A program made the translations under genes and the position numbers. Below, in pieces: positions 1-5,578 of a DNA stretch of 6,733 bases. Each line of letters begins with the position of its first letter. Position 1 is the first letter of the stretch. The notes beneath the pieces are model-generated. The model ran no database searches and was not told the DNA's origin. It worked only from the letters and a program-made list of their open reading frames with translations. Source of the stretch: Syntrophobacterales bacterium (GTDB taxonomy: Bacteria > Desulfobacterota > Syntrophia > Syntrophales > JAAYKM01). The stretch is taken from positions 1 to 6,733 of the forward strand of contig JAITWQ010000046.1 of the NCBI GenBank assembly GCA_031285215.1, given 5' to 3'.

Positions 1-1154
1 CGGTAGCACCAAGAAACATTAAGATCATTAAACTTTACAAAGAAAAGACTCCTCTTTTTGACAAGTACAACCTCGAAGAACAAATCCGCGCGATTTATCA
101 GGAGCGGGTTGATTTGAAATCGGGAGGATATATTGTCATTAATCCCACAGAGGCCATGGTTACGATTGACGTCAATTCCGGGCGCGGATCTCACAAGAGA
201 AACGTTGAAGAAACCGCCTTCATTACCAATACCGACGCGGCGGAAGAAATCGCAAGGCAGCTGCGCCTTCGTGATATCGGCGGCCTGATTGTCATTGACT
301 TCATTGATATGGCGGAGAGAAAGCATCAAATTGATGTTGAAAAAGCCTTCAAAAACTCTTTGAGCCTTGACCGTTCAAGAATTCAGCTGTCCAAGATTTC
401 CAAATTCGGCATTTTGGAGTTGTCAAGGCAAAAAAAACAATCTACGATTCAGGAGATCAGCTACACAACATGCCCCTTCTGCGAAGGAAGCGGCGTCCGA
501 CCTTCTCTGGAATATATTGCTCTCAGCGCCTTTCGCAAGTTGGAATCCCAGGCAGTCAAGGACATTGCCGCAGAATTGAATGTTTCCTTGCCCCACGAAG
601 TGGCAAATTATCTCCTCAATCAGAAGCGCAAAGAACTCCTGAGTCTGGAAAACGATTATAATCTCGCCATCCACATATCAAGCAACCCCAATATAAGCTG
701 GTCTGATATGTCAATTTCCATTGTGAGGCGTGACCAGGGAACCGGTTCAAATATTTCGGAAATAAAACTATCGGAAAAGACCACGAAGGGAAACGGCAGG
801 AGCCGCTCCAGATCTTCCCGAAAAAAACCAAAGGAATCCCTTCCTCCGGAAAATACAGATTTGCCAACACCCCCAATTGCTGACTCAGATGAAGAGCGCA
901 CCGCCGCCACCGCAAACGTAAGTACGGATATTCCGGAAAAACGTGAGAGCAGACTTGCCGAAGATGGAGAAGGTTTAGAAATCATCGTTTCAAAAGATGG
1001 TGAAGGTGAAACTAAAGTTGAAACCGCTTCCGACGAGGGTAAAGCAAAACCAGTCAGGAAAAGAAGCCGGCGGCCCTACCAGCGGAGGAAGAAAAAACCC
1101 GCAGAGCAGACAAACGGCGGAGAAGTTCCGCAAACAGGCGAACAAGATGGCTGA
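1..1154 (+). CDS. rng: Ribonuclease E/G family protein, 3' part
   Basis: This is the 3' part of an endoribonuclease of the RNase E/G family, which cuts single-stranded RNA in rRNA maturation and mRNA decay. The reading frame is open from base 3, giving 383 visible residues; the N-terminal S1 domain would lie beyond the left edge. Seen in sequence: PLFDKYNLEEQI at the start of the visible RNase H-like part; IDVNSGRGS, whose Asp (168-170) matches the first metal-binding Asp of E. coli RNase E; IVIDFIDM, whose Asp (297-299) matches the second; and CPFCEGSG (Cys codons 471-473 and 480-482), the zinc-link CxxC that joins subunits. A small domain follows up to about base 740. The remaining roughly 137 residues are low-complexity and charged, with two basic patches (RSRSRSSRKK; KRSRRPYQRRKKK). 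RNase G of E. coli lacks such a tail, so E versus G naming is uncertain; family membership is very secure. It converges on proC, with 114 bases between. Confidence 0.96.
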   Translation, partial: VAPRNIKIIKLYKEKTPLFDKYNLEEQIRAIYQERVDLKSGGYIVINPTEAMVTIDVNSGRGSHKRNVEETAFITNTDAAEEIARQLRLRDIGGLIVIDFIDMAERKHQIDVEKAFKNSLSLDRSRIQLSKISKFGILELSRQKKQSTIQEISYTTCPFCEGSGVRPSLEYIALSAFRKLESQAVKDIAAELNVSLPHEVANYLLNQKRKELLSLENDYNLAIHISSNPNISWSDMSISIVRRDQGTGSNISEIKLSEKTTKGNGRSRSRSSRKKPKESLPPENTDLPTPPIADSDEERTAATANVSTDIPEKRESRLAEDGEGLEIIVSKDGEGETKVETASDEGKAKPVRKRSRRPYQRRKKKPAEQTNGGEVPQTGEQDG

Positions 1155-1246
1155 CGGCTGATGGAACGCCGCAGGCAGTAACCTTGACGCTCCCTCCTTT
1201 GCAAACCGAAGAAAACGGCGTGATAATTCCCAAACAGGAGTATTAT

Positions 1247-1262
1247 TGACCGTCTTTGGTCA
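1247..1262. repeat. Weak inverted repeat between convergent genes
   Basis: TGACC (1247-1251) and GGTCA (1258-1262) form a 5-bp stem with a 6-base loop, just past the proC stop codon on the - strand. Neither strand has a run of T after it, so it is a poor intrinsic terminator. No better terminator is visible in 1155-1268, although both convergent genes should end here. Confidence 0.25.
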
Positions 1263-1268
1263 CAAGTG

Positions 1269-2087
1269 TTATCCCTTCTGCAACAGGCTGCGGGAACGCA
1301 CGCACGCCGCTTCCACGGCCTTTATCAGGGACGCGCGAAAGTTCCCCTCCTCCAGGGCTTTTATTCCCGCAATGGTGGCTCCTCCGGGAGAGGCGATCAT
1401 ATCCTTGAGAGCGGCGGGATGGGCCTCACCTTGCAAACAAAGACTTGCCGCCCCCAGTATGGTTTGCGCGGCCAGTTTTTGCGATGCCGCCCGGGGAAGT
1501 CCCATAAGCACTCCCGCATCGGCGAGGGCTTCAATCATGATGAAACCATAGGCCGGCCCGCACCCGCTTAATCCAGTCACCGCATCCATTAAATCCTCCG
1601 GGACCACGACAGATAGCCCAATGGCATCAGACAAATCAAGAACAGCCGCAATATCAGCATCCGTTGCATGTTCTCCCTTTGATAAAGCCGTTGCTCCGCA
1701 GCCAATCAGGGCCGGCATATTAGGCATCATGCGGATAACGCGGGCTTTTCCCTCCAAAGCGGACTCAATAAAAGCTGTCGTAACGCCTGCGGCAATAGAA
1801 ACAACCAGAATAGATTCCTTGAAAAACGGTTTTATTTCTGCCAGAAGGCATCCCATATCCTGAGGTTTAACACCTAAAATGACAATTTCCGCCTCCGCTA
1901 AAATATGCGGAATATCTTCCGCGATGTTTATCCCGTAAGCTTTTTTTAAGTCACCCATCCGCGCGGAAACTTTATCAAAAATGGTAACGGCATCCGGCAA
2001 AACTTTTTTTTGCGCCAGAATCCCTCCCAAAAGTCCTTCTCCCATTTTTCCCGCACCGATAAGGGCAATTTTTTTATGGTGGCTCAT
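1269..2087 (-). CDS. proC: Pyrroline-5-carboxylate reductase
   Basis: Cytosolic enzyme that reduces 1-pyrroline-5-carboxylate to L-proline with NAD(P)H, the last step of proline synthesis. The 272-residue length is normal for the family (E. coli ProC has 269). Seen in sequence: the Rossmann dinucleotide motif IGAGKMG at residues 10-16; GVKPQ at 72-76; RMMPNMPALIGCG at 119-131; TGLSGCGPAY at 171-180, which belongs to the substrate-binding helical domain; and the family signature SPGGATIAGI at about 233-242. All key stretches are intact. The ATG is set by an AAGGAGA ribosome binding site (about 2095-2101 on the - strand) 7 bases upstream, and the gene ends in TAA. It is divergent from yggT-yggU and convergent with the ribonuclease gene. 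In many proteobacteria proC is in the same direction as yggT, often after yggS; yggS is not visible here. The assignment is very secure. Confidence 0.98.
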   Translation of the reverse strand: MSHHKKIALIGAGKMGEGLLGGILAQKKVLPDAVTIFDKVSARMGDLKKAYGINIAEDIPHILAEAEIVILGVKPQDMGCLLAEIKPFFKESILVVSIAAGVTTAFIESALEGKARVIRMMPNMPALIGCGATALSKGEHATDADIAAVLDLSDAIGLSVVVPEDLMDAVTGLSGCGPAYGFIMIEALADAGVLMGLPRAASQKLAAQTILGAASLCLQGEAHPAALKDMIASPGGATIAGIKALEEGNFRASLIKAVEAACVRSRSLLQKG

Positions 2088-2261
2088 GAAAGCATCTCCT
2101 TTTTATTTTTCTCAAAACGTGTACAAACTCCGATATTTTCCTCACCATGTCAATCACGAAATCACATCTATAACATGTTGATTTAAAAACAAATCCATGA
2201 TACCCAATCTCATCCTTAAAGAATTATCCTGTCATGCGTTGGCGCAGAAGGAGGAAGACTT
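2088..2261. promoter_or_regulatory. Divergent proC / yggT intergenic region
   Basis: This region must hold the starts of transcription for proC (leftward) and for yggT (rightward). On the - strand there is a perfect TTGACA (+ coordinates 2148-2153), but 17 bases further only GAGTTT is found as a -10, a poor match. On the + strand, TATAAC (2169-2174) is a good -10 with no clear -35, and TTGATT (2178-2183) has the weak extended element TGATACCCA (2198-2206) at the right distance. An 8-base palindrome AACATGTT (2172-2179) overlaps these signals. That promoters lie here is near-certain from the gene layout; which boxes are used is a guess. Confidence 0.35.
2248..2254 (+). promoter_or_regulatory. 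Ribosome binding site of yggT
   Basis: AAGGAGG, a full-strength Shine-Dalgarno sequence, lies 7 bases before the ATG at 2262. It decides the yggT start and argues against an overlapping reading frame that begins at 2197 in another phase. Confidence 0.85.
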
Positions 2262-2564
2262 ATGTTTGTGCTGGGAAATATGGTTGCCGCACTGGCTACC
2301 ATCTTACATTACAGCCTTACCGTTTATATGTGGATCGTCATTATCCGCTGCCTTCTTTCCTGGGTTAATCCCGATCCTTACAACCCCATCGTCGTCTTTT
2401 TGTATCGCATTACAGATCCTGTCCTGTCCTTTGTCCGGCGGAAATTACCTTTCACCGCCGTGGGCGCTTTTGATTTATCTCCCATTGTTGTTGTTCTGTC
2501 CATATGGTTTTTAAATTTGTTTTTATACAGAACCCTGACAGACATTAGCATCCGCCTGCATTGA
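2262..2564 (+). CDS. yggT: YggT family membrane protein
   Basis: Small integral membrane protein of the YggT/YlmG family. The molecular function is not settled; relatives are linked with cell division or osmotic tolerance in bacteria and with nucleoid distribution in plastids and cyanobacteria. Seen in sequence: 100 residues, the usual size of a single YggT unit, with two hydrophobic stretches at about residues 6-33 and 72-90. Between them lies the family pattern SWVNPDPYNPIVVFLYRITD (33-52) followed by PVLSFVRRKLP (53-63), and then GAFDLSPIVV (68-77). The start has an AAGGAGG site 7 bases upstream. The stop codon overlaps the TTG start of yggU by 4 bases, so the two are almost certainly one transcript and probably translationally coupled. 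The family call is secure; the cellular role is not. Confidence 0.94.
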   Translation: MFVLGNMVAALATILHYSLTVYMWIVIIRCLLSWVNPDPYNPIVVFLYRITDPVLSFVRRKLPFTAVGAFDLSPIVVVLSIWFLNLFLYRTLTDISIRLH

Positions 2565-2908
2565 CGCCAGACAGTATTCCGCACAATGCTCTTCTCCTGC
2601 GTGAAACGGCGCAGGGAATTATTTTTTCCGTACAGGTTGTGCCGCGATCTTCTCAAAATGCACTGGTGGGCGTTGTCAATGGCGTTCTTAAAATGAAAGT
2701 CACCGCTCCTCCCGTAGAGGGAAAGGCCAACGATGAATGTCTGAACCTTCTCTCCGCTTCCTTAAACATCTCTAAAAACCGTTTGTCGATTATTGCGGGG
2801 AAACAGTCACGAAAAAAAACGATTCTCCTGGCGGGCGTGGAGAAAAAAGATTGGAAACAGGCCATTGCCCGCCATTTTCACCCGTTGGTTGTTGCGCCGG
2901 CTGATTAA
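2561..2908 (+). CDS. yggU: DUF167 / YggU family protein
   Basis: Small soluble protein of the DUF167 (YggU) family, whose biochemical function is unknown although structures exist for relatives. Seen in sequence: 115 residues, with the family blocks VPRSSQN (27-33), a predicted beta-rich core, APPVEGKAND (49-58), and GKQSRKKTILLAG (80-92). The length fits the family's usual 95-120. The start is inferred: there is no ATG before the conserved core, and the first usable codon is the TTG at 2561, which overlaps the yggT stop as TTGA. No Shine-Dalgarno sequence is visible before it, which fits restart by ribosomes finishing yggT. The C-terminal residues beyond about 100 are not conserved family sequence. 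yggT and yggU are neighbours in many proteobacteria, often near proC. Confidence 0.92.
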   Translation: MTPDSIPHNALLLRETAQGIIFSVQVVPRSSQNALVGVVNGVLKMKVTAPPVEGKANDECLNLLSASLNISKNRLSIIAGKQSRKKTILLAGVEKKDWKQAIARHFHPLVVAPAD

Positions 2909-2977
2909 AATCATTGACTTCATCTTTTCAAAATGATAGGTAAACAACCCTTAAATAGCGGAGCAATAAGGATACGT

Positions 2978-4258
2978 ATGCTGGATATCAAGTTCATTCG
3001 GCAAAACACAGATTTTGTTCGTCAGAAGCTCTATACAAGAGGCCAAACGCTGAATCTGGATGGATTTATCCGTCTGGATGAAAAAAGGCGGAATATCCTC
3101 CAGGAAGTAGAAACGCTGCGAAACGAACGTAACAGCGTATCAAAGCAAGTCGGAGAGCGTAAAAAGAAAAAAGAAGACGCGACAGAACTTATTGCACAGA
3201 TGGGTGGTGTGTCCTCCCGCATAAAAGAACTGGATGAGGAGCTGGCAGAAACGGAAGAAGAACTGGACCGTTTGGCCATGCTGATCCCCAACATACCCCA
3301 CGAATCCGTTGTTTTCGGAAAAACGTCGGATGATAATCACCTGATACGGACATGGGGGGAAAAAAGGGTTTTCTCCTTCCCGCCAAAACCGCATTGGGAA
3401 ATCGGAGAACAGTTAGGTATTCTTGATTTTGCGCGAGGCGCAAAGATAACAGGCGCCCGGTTTACCGTCTATCGAGGCGCAGGGGCTCTTTTAGAACGAG
3501 CGGTTGCTAATTTCATGCTTGACCTCCATACACGTGAGCATGGTTATACGGAAATATTACCGCCATTTCTTGTTAACAGAGAAAGTATGACCGGCACGGG
3601 CCAGCTGCCCAAGTTTGCAGAAGACTCGTTCCGCATCGGCATTGATGATAATACCGATTACTTTCTCATTCCCACAGCAGAGGTACCGGTAACAAATCTT
3701 CATCGGGCTGAAATTCTGGATGAAAAGGATTTACCGATCTATTATGTTGCCCATACCCCTTGTTTTCGTGCGGAAGCGGGATCTTATGGGAAAGATACAC
3801 GGGGTTTGATTCGCCAGCACCAGTTTAACAAGGTGGAACTGGTTAAGTTTTCCACTCCCGAAAATTCATACGGGGAACTGGAAAAATTGACGATAAACGC
3901 GGAGGAAGTGTTGAAGCGTTTGTGTATTCCCTTCCAGACCGTCAGTCTTTGTTCCGCCGATCTTGGGTTTTCCGCAGCTAAAACCTATGATTTGGAGGCT
4001 TGGATGCCGGGGCAGGAAACGCATCGGGAGATATCATCCTGCAGTAATTTTGAAGATTTTCAGGCGCGGCGTGCTTCTATCCGTTTTCGGCGGGAAGAAA
4101 ATGGACGCATTGAATTCGTCCATACACTCAATGGTTCCGGACTGGCTGTCGGCAGAACCGTGGTGGCCATATTGGAGAATTATCAGGAAGAAGATGGTTC
4201 TGTAGTTGTTCCAGACGCTCTTAAGCCGTATCTGCACGGTTTGGAGCGTATTACATAA
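2978..4258 (+). CDS. serS: Seryl-tRNA synthetase
   Basis: Class II aminoacyl-tRNA synthetase that joins serine to tRNA-Ser using ATP. The 426-residue product has the normal bacterial length. Seen in sequence: an N-terminal long charged helical region (about 33-100, rich in E/K/R) that forms the coiled-coil arm gripping the long variable arm of tRNA-Ser; PNIPHES (104-110); the serine-binding TAE loop (233-235); motif 2 [15 protein letters not shown] (262-276), with the ATP-contacting Arg and Glu at 264 and 266; [13 protein letters not shown] (353-365); and motif 3 NGSGLAVGR (385-393). ATG 2978 is chosen because the family begins MLDIKFIR and an AAGGA site (2968-2972) lies 5 bases upstream; the in-frame ATG at 2933 has no such site and would add 15 atypical residues. 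The gene is followed after 8 bases by two of its substrate tRNAs. Confidence 0.98.
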   Translation: MLDIKFIRQNTDFVRQKLYTRGQTLNLDGFIRLDEKRRNILQEVETLRNERNSVSKQVGERKKKKEDATELIAQMGGVSSRIKELDEELAETEEELDRLAMLIPNIPHESVVFGKTSDDNHLIRTWGEKRVFSFPPKPHWEIGEQLGILDFARGAKITGARFTVYRGAGALLERAVANFMLDLHTREHGYTEILPPFLVNRESMTGTGQLPKFAEDSFRIGIDDNTDYFLIPTAEVPVTNLHRAEILDEKDLPIYYVAHTPCFRAEAGSYGKDTRGLIRQHQFNKVELVKFSTPENSYGELEKLTINAEEVLKRLCIPFQTVSLCSADLGFSAAKTYDLEAWMPGQETHREISSCSNFEDFQARRASIRFRREENGRIEFVHTLNGSGLAVGRTVVAILENYQEEDGSVVVPDALKPYLHGLERIT

Positions 4259-4266
4259 TTAAAGAT

Positions 4267-4352
4267 GGAGGGATGGCCGAGTGGTCTATGGCGGCGGTCT
4301 TGAAAACCGTTGACCGAAAGGTTCGCGGGTTCGAATCCTGCTCCCTCCGCCA
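4267..4352 (+). tRNA. tRNA-Ser (anticodon TGA)
   Basis: An 86-base gene with the CCA end encoded (4350-4352). The acceptor GGAGGGA (4267-4273) pairs with TCCCTCC (4342-4348), and G4349 is the discriminator typical of tRNA-Ser. The anticodon stem GCGGT/ACCGT encloses CTTGAAA, placing TGA at 4301-4303. The long variable arm GACC-GAAA-GGTT marks a class II tRNA. The T arm is GCGGG-TTCGAAT-CCTGC. It reads UCA and, by wobble, other UCN codons. It starts only 8 bases after the serS stop. Confidence 0.98.
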
Positions 4353-4378
4353 TTTATTGCTCTGTAAAATAACCTCAA

Positions 4379-4472
4379 GGAGAGATGGCTGAGTGGTCGA
4401 AAGCGATCGCCTGCTAAGCGATTGTATGCCCTAAAAGGTGTACCGCGGGTTCAAATCCCGCTCTCTCCGCCA
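4379..4472 (+). tRNA. tRNA-Ser (anticodon GCT)
   Basis: A 94-base gene with CCA encoded (4470-4472). The acceptor GGAGAGA (4379-4385) pairs with TCTCTCC (4462-4468), with discriminator G4469. The anticodon stem ATCGC/GCGAT holds the loop CTGCTAA, placing GCT at 4413-4415. The extra-long variable arm (GTATGCC paired to GGTGTAC through G-U wobbles around CTAAAA) is the serine identity element recognised by the SerRS coiled coil. The T arm GCGGG/CCCGC is perfect. It reads AGC and AGU codons. The spacer to the previous tRNA is 26 bases. Confidence 0.98.
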
Positions 4473-4483
4473 CTTTATTGTAC

Positions 4484-4560
4484 GCGCCCATGGCTCAGCT
4501 GGATAGAGCGCCAGACTACGAATCTGGATGTCGTAGGTTCGAATCCTACTGGGCGCGCCA
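4484..4560 (+). tRNA. tRNA-Arg (anticodon ACG)
   Basis: A 77-base gene with CCA encoded (4558-4560). The acceptor GCGCCCA (4484-4490) pairs with TGGGCGC (4550-4556), with discriminator G4557. The anticodon stem CCAGA/TCTGG encloses CTACGAA, placing ACG at 4518-4520. A34 would be changed to inosine by TadA, so that the tRNA reads CGU, CGC and CGA. It lies 11 bases after the second serine tRNA, in the same presumed transcript. Confidence 0.98.
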
Positions 4561-4624
4561 ATTCCCCCGCATTATTCCTTCCAAATCTGCCCCTGTAAAC
4601 AAAAAGCAGGATAATTTCCCCGAA

Positions 4625-4704
4625 GCCTGTTTGCTCAACCAGAAAAGGAAGACTTCATAACCCTATAACCCCTTCCACGAGCGGAACAGGCAGATTTATT
4701 TTTT
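4625..4704 (+). terminator. Candidate terminator-like hairpin after the tRNA cluster
   Basis: GCCTGTT (4625-4631) pairs with AACAGGC (4685-4691), GCTC (4633-4636) with GAGC (4679-4682), and an inner GGAAG (4647-4651) with CTTCC (4672-4676). A run of six T follows at 4699-4704, 7 bases after the stem. This could end the serS-tRNA transcript. The stem is interrupted and the T run is offset, so it is not a textbook intrinsic terminator. The loop side contains a tandem pair ATAACCCT / ATAACCCC (4657-4672). Confidence 0.4.
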
Positions 4705-4711
4705 ACGCTGG

Positions 4712-4735
4712 AAAAATCATAACAAAATGATTTTT
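4712..4735. repeat. Perfect A/T-rich inverted repeat
   Basis: AAAAATCAT (4712-4720) and ATGATTTTT (4727-4735) are perfect complements around the 6-base loop AACAAA. The stem has one G:C pair in each arm, weak for a terminator. Its position 20 bases upstream of a candidate -35 box would also suit a protein-binding site. Confidence 0.5.
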
Positions 4736-4755
4736 GGCAATTTGTACGAGTTGCG

Positions 4756-4784
4756 TTGTTTTTTTTAAATTCTCGTGTTATCAT
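4756..4784 (+). promoter_or_regulatory. Candidate sigma-70 promoter, distal (P1) for cheW
   Basis: TTGTTT (4756-4761), a 17-base spacer and TATCAT (4779-4784), preceded by the extended -10 element TGT (4776-4778). Transcription would begin near 4791 and give a leader of about 220 bases to cheW. It is placed by eye from consensus only, in A/T-rich DNA where chance matches are common. Confidence 0.35.
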
Positions 4785-4848
4785 ATGTATTATTTTTGTT
4801 TTTTGTAAGACCTCCTTTATGCCATGCTTCTCGTGGAATAAGTGGTGT

Positions 4849-4877
4849 TTGAAACGGAGCGTACCATGGTTCATAAT
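4849..4877 (+). promoter_or_regulatory. Candidate sigma-70 promoter, proximal (P2) for cheW
   Basis: TTGAAA (4849-4854), a 17-base spacer and CATAAT (4872-4877): five of six consensus bases in each box at ideal spacing, the best promoter match in the window. The start would be near 4884, giving a leader of about 125 bases to cheW. No flagellar sigma-28 or sigma-54 element with correct spacing was found in this region. Confidence 0.5.
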
Positions 4878-4940
4878 CATTTTAAATTTCTCCGGCGCGA
4901 TTATTTTCCTGTATCAGCACAAATCAACAGTTCATAATAT

Positions 4941-4960
4941 CCGCAATTAACCGCAATAAT
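4941..4960. repeat. Tandem 10-base direct repeat upstream of cheW
   Basis: CCGCAATTAA is followed directly by CCGCAATAAT; the first seven bases are identical. The 10-base period is about one helix turn, as in sites bound side by side by a regulator, and it lies downstream of both candidate promoters. Chance is not excluded. Confidence 0.35.
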
Positions 4961-4993
4961 TATCTGGAGAAAATATCACTTATAAGATTACCC

Positions 4994-5002
4994 AAAGGGA
5001 GG
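4994..5002 (+). promoter_or_regulatory. Ribosome binding site of cheW
   Basis: AAAGGGAGG ends 7 bases before the ATG at 5010. It is a strong Shine-Dalgarno site, with a second AAAGG (5003-5007) just after it. It fixes the cheW start. Confidence 0.85.
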
Positions 5003-5009
5003 AAAGGAA

Positions 5010-5528
5010 ATGGAGGCTGTGGAAAACAAATTAGCCGAAAACCAGATAAAATCTTCTTTAACGCGGGAAGGGAAATATCTCACATTCAGCCTTTCCGGCG
5101 AAGAGTACGGCATCGGCATCAGGAAGGTACGCGAGATTATCGGCATGATGACCGTGACCCATGTTCCTCAAACGCCATATTATATCAAAGGAGTTATCAA
5201 TCTGCGCGGCAAGGTTATTCCCATTGTTGACCTTCGCCTCAAATTCGGCATGGAGGCCATGGATTACACGGAACGCACCTGTATCATTGTTGTGGAAATT
5301 CTCGAAGAGGGAAAAACAATCGCCATGGGACTTGTGGTGGATTCCGTATCTGAAGTTGTCAGTATCCGCGAAGGAGACGTTGATGATACTCCGGCCTTTG
5401 GCAACGCCATTGATACAAATTACATTCTGGGCATGGCAAAAACCGGAGGGGGCGTAAAAATTCTGCTTGACATTGACCGCGTCTTCGCCAGCGAAGAAAT
5501 AGCTGACTTAAACAAAACGATGGGATAA
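5010..5528 (+). CDS. cheW: Chemotaxis coupling protein CheW
   Basis: Cytoplasmic scaffold protein that links the tips of chemoreceptors to the histidine kinase CheA. The 172 residues fit a single CheW domain. Seen in sequence: the domain begins at about residue 22 (KYLTFSLSGEEYGIGI), after a short polar N-terminus; HVPQTPYYIKGVINLRGKVI (51-70) and PIVDLRLKFGM (71-81) carry the most conserved block, including the NLRG motif at 64-67 that contacts receptors; then GLVVDSVSEVV (107-117) and the final strand VKILLDIDRVF (149-159). No CheA histidine or receiver domain is attached, which excludes CheV and CheA. It lies 50 bases upstream of a chemoreceptor gene in the same direction, so the two probably share a transcript; candidate promoters lie at 4756-4784 and 4849-4877. 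No cheA, cheR or cheB is visible, so the kinase must be encoded elsewhere. Confidence 0.97.
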   Translation: MEAVENKLAENQIKSSLTREGKYLTFSLSGEEYGIGIRKVREIIGMMTVTHVPQTPYYIKGVINLRGKVIPIVDLRLKFGMEAMDYTERTCIIVVEILEEGKTIAMGLVVDSVSEVVSIREGDVDDTPAFGNAIDTNYILGMAKTGGGVKILLDIDRVFASEEIADLNKTMG

Positions 5529-5537
5529 AAAAATCCC
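5522..5537 (+). repeat. Small hairpin across the cheW stop codon
   Basis: GGGAT (5522-5526) and ATCCC (5533-5537) flank six A and overlap the TAA at 5526-5528. Without a T run after it, it is unlikely to terminate; at most it could affect mRNA stability between cheW and the receptor gene. Confidence 0.25.
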
Positions 5538-5578
5538 GCCAGAGATAAACATCCAGGAAACAGAAAGGAGCATATTTT

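Larger units (their letters stand above)
4561..5009. other. A/T-rich intergenic stretch without a convincing gene
   Basis: The 449 bases between the tRNA cluster and cheW contain no reading frame with both a ribosome binding site and a recognisable product. They hold, in order: a long imperfect hairpin followed by a T run (4625-4704), an A/T palindrome (4712-4735), candidate promoters at 4756-4784 and 4849-4877, an anti-Shine-Dalgarno-like ACCTCCTTT (4810-4818), a tandem 10-base repeat (4941-4960) and the cheW ribosome binding site. No copy of the tRNA-Arg 3' end is seen, so there is no sign of an attachment site. Confidence 0.7.

Noticed and set aside
114..116. TTG as a start codon for the ribonuclease gene
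   Set aside because: The same frame is open upstream to the window edge and encodes conserved RNase E/G sequence (PLFDKYNLEEQI), so the gene begins outside the window.
1246..1571. Two open frames on the + strand of about 100 codons opposite proC
   Set aside because: They lie antisense to the conserved proC coding sequence, start at TTG or ATG without a ribosome site, and have no recognisable product.
2197..2514. 105-codon frame overlapping yggT
   Set aside because: It runs out of phase with the clearly conserved yggT, has no ribosome site, and its hydrophobic look comes from the same A/T-rich membrane-coding bases.
2914..2942. Promoter for serS with -35 TTGACT
   Set aside because: The box at 17-base spacing is TAGGTA, a poor -10, so it is not listed, although a weak promoter cannot be excluded.
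2933..2977. Upstream ATG giving a 15-residue longer SerRS
   Set aside because: There is no Shine-Dalgarno sequence before it, the extra residues are not family sequence, and ATG 2978 has AAGGA and the usual MLDIKFIR start.
4736..4754. Sigma-54 promoter (TGGC ... TTGC)
   Set aside because: GG at 4736-4737 and GC at 4753-4754 are 15 bases apart; sigma-54 needs 10.
4635..4880. 81-codon - strand ORF
   Set aside because: A GGAGA does lie 8 bases before its ATG, but the product is unrecognisable, it reads through the promoter region and hairpin, and its composition follows the A/T-rich background. It is left as unlikely rather than impossible.
4819..4950. Small + strand ORF of 43 codons with a hydrophobic middle
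   Set aside because: It is preceded by ACCTCCTTT, the opposite of a ribosome site, and resembles no known protein.
4484..5009. Integration site of a genomic island at tRNA-Arg
   Set aside because: No repeat of the tRNA 3' end, no integrase and no abrupt change in gene type are visible; the next genes are ordinary chemotaxis genes.
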